DNA of 27,126 bases, from positions 1 to 27,126 of IMG/VR virus record IMGVR_UViG_3300046011_012714; one strand, given 5' to 3'. The stretch's first letter is position 1, and every line of letters begins with the position of its first letter. A program made the position numbers and the translations under genes. The notes under the pieces were generated by a model that saw nothing but the letters and a program-made list of their open reading frames with translations, searched no databases and was not told the origin of the DNA. Below are positions 7,009 to 13,901 of the stretch, one piece after another. The DNA comes from a virus.

Positions 7009-7692
7009 AGGTTCGTTGGTTTCGGTTGGTTTTGGGGAAAGCATTACCTTGTTAAGGGCAGTTGCAAGCATTTCGGGCGTTTCGCCGTCTTCAATTTCTA
7101 TAGCTGATGCGCTGGCGGGTACCGCAGGGCTTTCAATAATCTCGGTAATAATGCCATGTGCCAGGCAATACTCAGCGCCAAAAAAATGGTCGCTGCCATC
7201 AAACCAATTGGTTTTAACAAACTCTACGGTTTGGCCAGTACGCTCGGCGTAAATGTTAATAATTGACTCTTCTAAAGATGCAAGGCCGGCAGCCTCGCTT
7301 TTAATATCGTCGGCATTGCCAACAACTCCAATTTTAGGGCGGTGTACATGGAACTGGCTAAGCCTGTCCATTTTGCGCTTTTCGCCTGCCAAAAACAGCA
7401 TACCCGACATGCTGCCAGCTAAACCTTCTATAATAGTAATGGGCTTAGCGGCTAAAATGGCGTTGTAGGCTGGAATGCCCTCGTATATAGAACCGCCATA
7501 AGTAGTGCGGAATATTATTGCCGGGTTACTTTCAGTAAGGGCCAGTTGCTCTACGCGCTGGGTTAAGGCATCAGCCTCGTTACCCTCTGCACCAATATTG
7601 CCCGTTACCACCATAGCCATAAGAGCCATTTTGGCAGACAATTTTTTGTATTTAGCGACTGTTGACAAATGCCTTTTGTAAAAGTATGCCAC
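6535..7692 (-). CDS. Prohead protease (ClpP-like) with C-terminal scaffold domain (Mu gpI-like)
   Basis: A 385-residue protein in two parts. Residues about 27-190 form a ClpP-type serine protease: a first strand VVTGNIG, TTYGGSIYEGIPAYNAI, a nucleophile loop GLAGSMSGMLFLAG with Ser96 the likely catalytic Ser, and a His in QFHVHRP (His115 or His117). Residues about 229-385 are helical and charged, as expected for a head scaffold. This matches Mu gene I, whose C-terminal half is the scaffold. The protease trims scaffold and capsid during head maturation. The longest frame begins at GTG 7692, but ATG codons at 7629 and 7620 (residues 22 and 25), just before the first strand, are at least as likely as starts. 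It is the first gene of the leftward late unit. Confidence 0.8.
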   Translation of the reverse strand: MAYFYKRHLSTVAKYKKLSAKMALMAMVVTGNIGAEGNEADALTQRVEQLALTESNPAIIFRTTYGGSIYEGIPAYNAILAAKPITIIEGLAGSMSGMLFLAGEKRKMDRLSQFHVHRPKIGVVGNADDIKSEAAGLASLEESIINIYAERTGQTVEFVKTNWFDGSDHFFGAEYCLAHGIITEIIESPAVPASASAIEIEDGETPEMLATALNKVMLSPKPTETNEPMFTTEFKKTLNLDENATDEQVLAKVAEGQTAISQLAEMKVAQATAEAAEKESLIDTAAVEGKLLPGKTAEMKAIVKDMPLAAVKTMVANMQKHVSLTQQIKAGGGSTGAGELETLAAMSYEDLAAANKLMTLKELDEPTFQAKYKEKHGKFYGEYKG

Positions 7693-7726
7693 AAAATTGC
7701 GCCTATAATTAGGGGTAAAAAAATGT

Positions 7727-7790
7727 TTGTCATACTAAATGCCATTTTGTCATATTGCAAATACTGCCATAATGGCATTTGCAAAGACAA
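7727..7790. promoter_or_regulatory. Dyad and iterated sites in the divergent late promoter region
   Basis: Between the two divergent late operons, TTGTC-N5-AAATGCCAT occurs at 7727-7745 and, inverted, at 7772-7790 (19-bp arms with 14 fixed bases identical). A third degenerate copy, TTGTC-N7-AAAT-ACT-GCCAT, lies at 7747-7770 in the first orientation, 20 bp from copy one. The inner part also holds the palindrome TGCCATAATGGCA (7765-7777). This is a plausible binding platform for a late activator, with Mor/C of Mu as the functional precedent. Confidence 0.6.
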
Positions 7791-7794
7791 GTTC

Positions 7795-7825
7795 TTTTAT
7801 AAGGTAAAAGGGTGGGTTAATTTTG
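7795..7825 (+). promoter_or_regulatory. Candidate rightward late promoter
   Basis: TAATTTTG at 7818-7825 fits the Bacteroidota -7 consensus TAnnTTTG. TTTT at 7795-7798 is a poor -33, 19 bp upstream. Transcription would begin at about the ATG at 7830, giving an almost leaderless mRNA. The poor -33 would fit a promoter that needs an activator bound at the dyad just upstream. Confidence 0.3.
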
Positions 7826-7829
7826 GGCT

Positions 7830-8360
7830 ATGGTTAGAAACAAAACAACCACAGTAAAAGCCGCCAAGGCAAAACCTACCCCTGTTGAGGGTAAAAAAAA
7901 GGGGCGCAAAGCCAAGGCCGACATTGAGCGCCTTAAGCCCGCCGCCATGCAGCTTTATTTGCTGGGTAAAACCTTTAAAGAGATAGGGCCGCTTGTTGGT
8001 GTTGACGAAAAGTACATTAGCAAATGGGCCGATGCCGAAGGCTGGAGCGCACACCGCGCCGTTATAACTACCAGCAAACCACAGCTACTTAAAAGCCTGT
8101 ATGGCCAGTGCAAGGCAATGACAGATGCTATTGATGCCAAGCCCGAGAACGAGCGCTATGCCGATAGCAAACAAGCCGACAGCCTTATTAAGCTTACCGG
8201 CGCAATTAAAAACTTAGAGGGCGAGGCTAACATTAGCCAGGTTATAGAGGTTGGGATATCCATCGGCGATTATTGCGCCAACTTTAAACCCGAGCATACG
8301 CAGGTAGTGGTTGATGTTTTTCAAGCATTTTTAACACACAGGCTTAGTGGCAACAATTAG
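7830..8360 (+). CDS. Terminase small subunit / packaging DNA-binding protein
   Basis: A 176-residue protein with a very basic N-terminus (about residues 1-30, KKKGRKAKAD) followed by a helix-turn-helix at about 35-65 (MQLYLLGKTFKEIGPLVGVD, then KYISKWADAEGW), the design of small terminase subunits that recognise DNA and feed it to the large subunit. It is the first gene of the rightward packaging block and overlaps the large terminase start by 14 bases, implying translational coupling. Mu-like phages carry a similar small gene before gp28. Confidence 0.7.
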   Translation: MVRNKTTTVKAAKAKPTPVEGKKKGRKAKADIERLKPAAMQLYLLGKTFKEIGPLVGVDEKYISKWADAEGWSAHRAVITTSKPQLLKSLYGQCKAMTDAIDAKPENERYADSKQADSLIKLTGAIKNLEGEANISQVIEVGISIGDYCANFKPEHTQVVVDVFQAFLTHRLSGNN

Positions 8361-9966
8361 CAGAGAAGATAGCAACGCACTTAAGCGGTGGGATAATTAC
8401 CGTAAGCAGGTAATTAACTCTACCACTATAGACCTGCGCGAAACCGAAGCGGAAAAGCAAGCTCGCATAGCCCGCCTGTTAAAAAAAGGTAACGAGGTAG
8501 AGGCTTTTAAATATTACTTTCCTAACTACGCAACTGCCGAGTTTGGCGAGTTTCATAAACGCTACATCAAAAAAGTTACATCTAACAACATAGGCATTTT
8601 TGTTGCTGTGTGGAGTAGGGCCTTGGCTAAAAGCGCTGTGGTAATGATGCTAACATGGTTAGAGCAACAGCGAGGCAACGTACACTGTACCATTTACGCC
8701 AGCTACAACCAAAAAACAGCCATAAACCTACTGCGCCCGCTTAAAATAAACCTAGAGAGCAACCGCCGCATTATAAACGACTTTGGCGTACAAAAGGGCG
8801 CTACCTGGAGCGACGACGAGTTTATAACAGCAGGCGGCGTAGCCTTTTATGCTTTTGGCGGCGGGCAAAGCCCCCGCGGTATACGTAACGAGGCTTACCG
8901 CCCCGATTGGATTGTGCTTGACGATATGGACGAGAGCGAACAAAGCCGCAACCCAAAACGCGTTACCGATGCTGCCGACTGGGTGTTTAAAGACCTTATA
9001 CCAACCTTTGGCCCCAAGGGCGGCAGGGTGCTTTGTGTAGGCAACCGCTTTGCTAAAGATATGGTGCTTAACAAGGTTGCCGAAAAGGCCGACTATATTG
9101 AGCAGGTTGATATACTTACCCAAACCAAAGAGATTGACAACGCCGAGATTAAACGCCTGGGCAAGTTACTTGATACCGCCAAGGGCAACGAGCGCAGCCT
9201 TATTGAAGAGGCTATACGTTATTTAGCTGATGGCTACCAACCCAGTTGGCCCGAGCATTACACCATGCTTGATGTAATGTGGAAGATTGACAAAAGCGCC
9301 AGCATGCGCGCAGCCCAGGCCGAGTATTTTAACAACCCTATTGTTGATGGCACAGTGTTTACCAACGAGATGTTGCAAGACAAGGCCATGCCTAAGCTTA
9401 AAGACTATAGCTACATAGTTGACTACCTAGACCCTAGCTGGAAAAAAACCAGCACCGCCGACACCAAAGCTTGGATAAGGGTTGGCTTATACAAAGGCGA
9501 GTTTCATATTATAAAAGCCTTTTGCGGGCTTGCCAGTATGGACGAGATGTTTAACTGGGGCTACCAGCTATACAAAGAGGCGTTAGACGCTGGCGTGCAA
9601 ACCAAAATGTACATGGAAGATGTATTTGCCCAGGGCATTATACTTGATAACATGACAGCTTTTGGCAAGGCTAAAGGTTTTATACTGCCCGTTATGGCCG
9701 ATAAGCGCAAAAAGCCCGACAAAGACCAGCGTATAGAAAGCATTAGCGGCTACTTTGAACGGGGCAACGTGTTTTTTAATGCTGCCGAAAGCAACAACCA
9801 CCACATGAAACGCTTGAAAGAGCAACTACTCGCTTTTCAGCCAGGTGTTAAAAGCCCCAAAGACGGCCCCGATGCTTTAGAGGGTGCTATGTTTTTGCTG
9901 ATACAAAACAACATTACTGCGGATAACTGGATTGTTGGCCGCGCAACCGATAACAACCGACTGTAA
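8347..9966 (+). CDS. Terminase large subunit (Mu gp28-like)
   Basis: A 539-residue packaging ATPase/nuclease. The ATPase part shows a terminase-style Walker A variant at residues 90-96 (SRALAKS, like the RGxxKS loops of large terminases), Walker B with acidic pair at 188-193 (WIVLDD) and a GGQSPRG segment at about 172-178. The C-terminal nuclease domain begins around VDYLDPSW (about residue 357). Length is normal for the family. The start is GTG 8347; no earlier in-frame ATG fits and the first internal Met comes too late. It cuts and pumps phage DNA, with flanking host DNA in Mu-type headful packaging, through the portal encoded two genes downstream. Confidence 0.85.
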   Translation: MATISREDSNALKRWDNYRKQVINSTTIDLRETEAEKQARIARLLKKGNEVEAFKYYFPNYATAEFGEFHKRYIKKVTSNNIGIFVAVWSRALAKSAVVMMLTWLEQQRGNVHCTIYASYNQKTAINLLRPLKINLESNRRIINDFGVQKGATWSDDEFITAGGVAFYAFGGGQSPRGIRNEAYRPDWIVLDDMDESEQSRNPKRVTDAADWVFKDLIPTFGPKGGRVLCVGNRFAKDMVLNKVAEKADYIEQVDILTQTKEIDNAEIKRLGKLLDTAKGNERSLIEEAIRYLADGYQPSWPEHYTMLDVMWKIDKSASMRAAQAEYFNNPIVDGTVFTNEMLQDKAMPKLKDYSYIVDYLDPSWKKTSTADTKAWIRVGLYKGEFHIIKAFCGLASMDEMFNWGYQLYKEALDAGVQTKMYMEDVFAQGIILDNMTAFGKAKGFILPVMADKRKKPDKDQRIESISGYFERGNVFFNAAESNNHHMKRLKEQLLAFQPGVKSPKDGPDALEGAMFLLIQNNITADNWIVGRATDNNRL

Positions 9967-9968
9967 CT

Positions 9969-10412
9969 ATGGCCTACATAGAAAAAACCGACCTTAACCG
10001 TGTCTTTGTTAGCGAAAGCCGCATAGACCTTATTACTGCTGATGACAACGGCGACCCGCAAGACTACATTTGGGAAGAGGCCGTTAACACCGCCATTGCC
10101 TATATGCGCGGCAGCTTAGCAGGCCGTTACGATGTAGCCAACATATTTAACCAAACAGGCAGCAACCGCAACAACGGCGACGGGGCCATTGTATTAGCCA
10201 ACACCCTTACGGTAGCCATGTGGCACATCTACAAAAAAGTAAGCCCCGACAAGGTACCCGAGGCAATTATGCAAGAGTTTGAAAGCATACGCCTATGGCT
10301 TAAAGGCATTAATGAGTTTAAAATAAACCCCGACCTGCCCGTTAAAACACTACCCCAGCAAGACCAAATACTGTTTGGTGGCGATACCAAACGCAACAAC
10401 CCAAGCCTATAA
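9969..10412 (+). CDS. Mu gp36-like head-tail connector protein (DUF1320)
   Basis: A 147-residue protein. The N-terminus MAYIEKTDLNRVFVSESRID, the middle helix WEEAVNTAIAYMRGSLAGRY and the MWHIYKKVSPDKVPEAIMQE segment match the DUF1320 (Mu gp36) pattern of a small helical protein placed between portal and tail-end proteins. It starts 2 bases after the terminase stop and ends directly at the portal start. In Mu, gp36 sits after the capsid gene; here it has moved next to the terminase. Confidence 0.75.
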   Translation: MAYIEKTDLNRVFVSESRIDLITADDNGDPQDYIWEEAVNTAIAYMRGSLAGRYDVANIFNQTGSNRNNGDGAIVLANTLTVAMWHIYKKVSPDKVPEAIMQEFESIRLWLKGINEFKINPDLPVKTLPQQDQILFGGDTKRNNPSL

Positions 10413-12581
10413 ATGAGCATCAAAGCAACCATAAAAAAGGGCGATGCAATGCCCGAGCGCAGCAGCAACAACACCGCGTATGTTGCCAACAAATACCCAA
10501 GCACGCGCATTTTTACCGATTTGTACGTTGTTAACGCGCCGTACCGCAGTCAGGATATTGCCCGGTGGAAACGTGCCTTAGATGCCGCACGCAACAAATA
10601 CAACCCAAGGCGCGACTCGTTACAAGATTTGTATAACGATATTGCGCTTGATACCCAAATAATTACCGTTATAAACAAACGCACCATTGGCGTTACCAAC
10701 AAACGGTGGAAGTATGTGTTGCCCGATGGTACTGAAGATACCCAAATAGCCAGCATGGTAATTAACAAAGGCTGGTTTAGGGATATTTTAAAAGAGCATC
10801 AAAACGCCTTGTTCTTTGGGCCTAGCGTTATGGAGTTTCTGCTAGAGGGTAGCGAAATAAAACAGGTTGAAACACTGCCCCGCGAACATGTGGTACCCGA
10901 AATGGGCGTTGTGCTTAAACAAACGGGCGACAGTGTTGGCTACAGCTACGTAAACGACCCCACCATTATACCTTACACCATGCCTATTGGCGAGGCTGAA
11001 GACCTTGGCATGCTACTATCTATGGCCGTGTGGGTTATATACAAACGCGGCGGCATGAACGCCCTAACCAAGTTTTGCGAGCTGTACGGCTTACCTATGC
11101 GCGTGGGCTATTACAATGGCTACGACGATAAGCAACGCCAAAAAATGGCATCGGCTTTTGAAAACCAAGGCGCTAACAGCTATTTGGTATTGCCCGATGG
11201 TAGCAAGGTAGAGTTTATACAGCCACAAGGCAGCCAAAGCGGCGATGCCTTTAAGCTTAATATGGATATTTGCGATGCCCAAATAAGCAAGGCAGCACTT
11301 GGCGGCACCATGACAACCGACAACGGCAGCAGCAAAAGCCAGGGCGAAGTACACGAGCGTGGCGAAGACGATATACTACTATCAGACATACGCAATATTG
11401 AGGTGTTGCTAAACGAGGTGCTGGTAGAAAAACTCAAAGGCTTTGGCTACCCGTTAAAAGAGGGTGGCCGCTTTGTTTGCGACCTTACCCAAGAGCTTAA
11501 CCTTGCTGCCCTTGGCGATTTTTTAAGCAAAACAGTACCGCTGGGCTTTAAGGTGCCAATGTCGTACATATACCAAAAAGGCGGCATACCTGCCCCTAAA
11601 GATGGCGAAGAGGTGCTAGAGGCAATTGCCCCGCTTATTAGCCTGCCCGCCAACCCGGGGGCCGACAACCCGCCTAACAACAAGCCACCGGCTACCCCGC
11701 CAAAAAAGACTAACGCTGCTATGGCTGCCGCCAAGCTTAGCAGCAAAACCATGCAGGCGGTAGATAAATTTTACAGCGCAGGCAACTGTTGCACGCCCAC
11801 TATGGCTGCCGAAGAGCCACCAATATCTAACTACGATAAGATACTGGCAGCCCTGGCAAAACGCATACACAACGGCGACGATATATTGGTTGACAAAGCC
11901 CTGCTGGAGCAAACCGCAAAAGACCTTTTAAACGCACTTACAAACGGGTTTAATAATGGTTTAAACGATGTGTTGACTGATAGCGACCAGGCGATACTAG
12001 ACCAGCTAACCAACAACATTTACCAGTTTAGCGGTGCCAAAACCGTTGCTCAGGTTGACGATATAAAAAACCTACTCTCTGATGCCAACGGCAACGTGCG
12101 CAGCTTTACCGATTTTAAGCAGGCGGTATTAACACAAATTAACCCCAAATACAACCAAGCCTACCTTGCCACAGAGTATAACACCACCCTTGCCACAGCC
12201 ACCGAGGCCGCCCGCTGGCAAAACATACAGCGCGATAAGGATGCCCTACCCTACCTACGTTTTGATGCTATACTGGACGAGCGTACAAGACCCGAGCATG
12301 CCGCGCTCAACGGTACGGTTAAGCCTGCTGACGACCCGTTTTGGGACACCTACTACCCACCGCTCGACTGGAACTGCCGCTGCACCACCCAAAGCATTGA
12401 TGCCGACGAGGCCGATAGCGCAACCCCTACCGACCCTGCTATGTACCCCGAGGTAAAAGACTTGTTTAAAAACAACGCAGGCAAAAGCGGCGAGGTGTTT
12501 ACCGATAAGCACCCTTACTTTGATACCGTTACCAAAGCCGACCAAAGGGCTATTGACAACACCATTGGCGATATTGAATAG
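10413..12581 (+). CDS. Portal protein fused to Mu gpF-like minor head protein
   Basis: A 722-residue two-domain protein. Residues about 40-405 are a Mu gp29-type portal (DUF935): IITVINKRTIGVTNKRWKYV, KEHQNALFFGPSVMEFLLEG, a helix MAVWVIYKRGGMNALTKFCE and GEVHERGEDDILLSDIRNIE. Residues about 410-435 are a Pro/Asn-rich linker. Residues about 470-705 are a gpF/SPP1 gp7-type head morphogenesis domain, with the signature LDERTRPEHAALNG (621-634) and WDTYYPPLDWNCRC (644-657). The portal is the DNA channel at the head vertex; gpF-like proteins are injected or internal head proteins. In Mu these are separate genes (29 and 30). The reading frame is continuous through the linker, so the fusion looks genuine. 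Confidence 0.85.
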   Translation: MSIKATIKKGDAMPERSSNNTAYVANKYPSTRIFTDLYVVNAPYRSQDIARWKRALDAARNKYNPRRDSLQDLYNDIALDTQIITVINKRTIGVTNKRWKYVLPDGTEDTQIASMVINKGWFRDILKEHQNALFFGPSVMEFLLEGSEIKQVETLPREHVVPEMGVVLKQTGDSVGYSYVNDPTIIPYTMPIGEAEDLGMLLSMAVWVIYKRGGMNALTKFCELYGLPMRVGYYNGYDDKQRQKMASAFENQGANSYLVLPDGSKVEFIQPQGSQSGDAFKLNMDICDAQISKAALGGTMTTDNGSSKSQGEVHERGEDDILLSDIRNIEVLLNEVLVEKLKGFGYPLKEGGRFVCDLTQELNLAALGDFLSKTVPLGFKVPMSYIYQKGGIPAPKDGEEVLEAIAPLISLPANPGADNPPNNKPPATPPKKTNAAMAAAKLSSKTMQAVDKFYSAGNCCTPTMAAEEPPISNYDKILAALAKRIHNGDDILVDKALLEQTAKDLLNALTNGFNNGLNDVLTDSDQAILDQLTNNIYQFSGAKTVAQVDDIKNLLSDANGNVRSFTDFKQAVLTQINPKYNQAYLATEYNTTLATATEAARWQNIQRDKDALPYLRFDAILDERTRPEHAALNGTVKPADDPFWDTYYPPLDWNCRCTTQSIDADEADSATPTDPAMYPEVKDLFKNNAGKSGEVFTDKHPYFDTVTKADQRAIDNTIGDIE

Positions 12582-12583
12582 TA

Positions 12584-13165
12584 ATGAAAAAGCAAACAGG
12601 CCCTACACTACCCGTATTGCAAAAACGGTTTAATGCCTTTAAAAAAGCATTACCCGCCAAGGTGGCAAACAAGGCACGCAACTTTTTTGTTGATAGCTTT
12701 AGGCGGCAGGGCTTTTTAGGTAGCAGCGGTTTAGAAAGATGGCCCGCCCGCAAAGCTGCCGACAAGGGCAAAAGCCGCAGCATACTGGTGCAAACAGGCG
12801 CACTACGCCGCAGCATGATGGCTACGCACACCATAAACACCGCCAAGGTAGCCGTAGTAGGCCCAGCCAAAAGGTATGCAGGCATACACAACAACGGCGG
12901 CGAGGTTAAAAACAAAGGCGGCCAACCCTATATGGTGCTACCCGCCAACAAGGTAAGTACCGGCATAAGGCGGCGCTTTCCACGTAAGGGCGATAAGGTA
13001 ATTGTGTTTTTAAAGAAACGCCCCAGCTATGGCAAAAATGTACGCTTTACCAAACCCTTTACCTTTACCATGCCCAAGCGCCAGTTTATAGGCAACAGCA
13101 CCGTGCTAGACCGCCAACTGCTGGTTATGGCTAATAAAGACTTACGTAAAATAATAAACCCCTAA
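12584..13165 (+). CDS. Virion morphogenesis protein (Mu gpG-like)
   Basis: A 193-residue basic protein of the phage virion morphogenesis family. Visible signatures are a WPARKAADKGKSRSILVQTG segment leading to GALRRSM (about residues 72-78), YAGIHNNGGEV (98-108) and a C-terminal RQFIGNS motif (the P-R-x-F-[IL]-G pattern of this family). Proteins of this group complete the head-tail joint or tail end. It begins 2 bases after the portal-gpF stop, matching the gpF-gpG order in Mu. Confidence 0.8.
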   Translation: MKKQTGPTLPVLQKRFNAFKKALPAKVANKARNFFVDSFRRQGFLGSSGLERWPARKAADKGKSRSILVQTGALRRSMMATHTINTAKVAVVGPAKRYAGIHNNGGEVKNKGGQPYMVLPANKVSTGIRRRFPRKGDKVIVFLKKRPSYGKNVRFTKPFTFTMPKRQFIGNSTVLDRQLLVMANKDLRKIINP

Positions 13166-13175
13166 CACCTACACT

Positions 13176-13724
13176 ATGCAAGGCGATTTTTATTTATCCA
13201 TACGCGACCGTTTACGTACCGAGGTACCCGGCATAAAGTTTTTTGACATTTACCGCCAGCAGTTTGAGGCGGGCGACGATGGCAATGCACTACCTGCGCA
13301 CCGCCCCTGTGTACTTATGGAGTTTGGCGAAGACGAGATAATAACCGTAGGCAACAGGGTAATGCGCATTAACCAGCCCTTTGCCCTGTATGTGGTTACC
13401 GATACCGTAAAAGAATGGAGCGCCGAGCAAAGCGATGTACTGCCCGCTATAGAAATAGATGCGCACAAAGCCATTTGCAATGCCATTAAAAAAGCATTGA
13501 TTGGATATAGAGGGCCTGATGGTAACAATATGTACCATAGCGGCATATTGCAACGCAGCGGGGGCAAACCCCTAACCATACGCGGCCCGCATATTTTTAC
13601 CACTATGCTGTTTTATTGCCAACTAACCGACGACTCTGCCAACACCGCAGGCAGCGCTAACACCAAAACCATAACCGGCATAAACACCATTGTTGATTAT
13701 GGCGTACCACCGTTTAGCTCATAA
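13176..13724 (+). CDS. Mu gp37-like tail terminator-type protein
   Basis: A 182-residue protein (MQGDFYLSIRDRLRTEVPGI...). The pattern is an N-terminal helix, a strand with the aspartate FFDIYRQQFE, RPCVLMEFGEDEII, a central FALYVVTDTVKEW strand, then a helix with HKAICNAIKKALIG. This is the pattern of the DUF1834/gp37 and tail terminator-like proteins that cap the tail tube. It follows gpG as the last gene of the rightward block and is closed by a terminator at 13,727-13,750. The family call rests on pattern and position. Confidence 0.6.
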   Translation: MQGDFYLSIRDRLRTEVPGIKFFDIYRQQFEAGDDGNALPAHRPCVLMEFGEDEIITVGNRVMRINQPFALYVVTDTVKEWSAEQSDVLPAIEIDAHKAICNAIKKALIGYRGPDGNNMYHSGILQRSGGKPLTIRGPHIFTTMLFYCQLTDDSANTAGSANTKTITGINTIVDYGVPPFSS

Positions 13725-13726
13725 AA

Positions 13727-13750
13727 AAAGCCCCTGGTTAAAGGGGCTTT
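13727..13750. terminator. Bidirectional rho-independent terminator between convergent operons
   Basis: Perfect 8-bp stem AAAGCCCC (13727-13734) / GGGGCTTT (13743-13750) with an 8-base loop. For leftward transcripts (the early operon) it ends in seven U residues, a strong terminator. For rightward transcripts (the packaging block) the U-tract is short (UUUGCU), so termination is weaker. Confidence 0.85.
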
Positions 13751-13755
13751 GCTAT

Positions 13756-13899
13756 TTAAAACAGTTGTAAATATAGGTAACGTATAATATTGGCGGCTAT
13801 CGCTATGGCCATAAACCATAAAAAAAGGGAACCAACAATGCCGTAGCGCTTGCGCCAGTTGTAGTTATAATCGCCTTTGCGGTAGTTTTTACGGGGCAT
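13756..13899 (-). CDS. 47-residue single-pass membrane peptide
   Basis: A small open frame from ATG 13899 to TAA 13756. It starts 2 bases after the methyltransferase stop (TAA CC ATG), as expected for a coupled last gene of the early operon. The N-terminal 20 residues are very basic and aromatic (MPRKNYRKGDYNYNWRKRYG), followed by one hydrophobic helix (about 21-38, IVGSLFLWFMAIAIAANI). This predicts a membrane protein with a positively charged cytoplasmic tail. No family is recognised. Candidate roles are superinfection exclusion or lysis control, which are guesses. Confidence 0.5.
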   Translation of the reverse strand: MPRKNYRKGDYNYNWRKRYGIVGSLFLWFMAIAIAANIIRYLYLQLF

Positions 13900-13901
13900 G
13901 G

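Noticed and set aside
7605-7790. 61-codon minus frame upstream of the protease
   Set aside because: It overlaps the protease N-terminus in another frame and the dyad regulatory region; the Trp-rich end is not protein-like.
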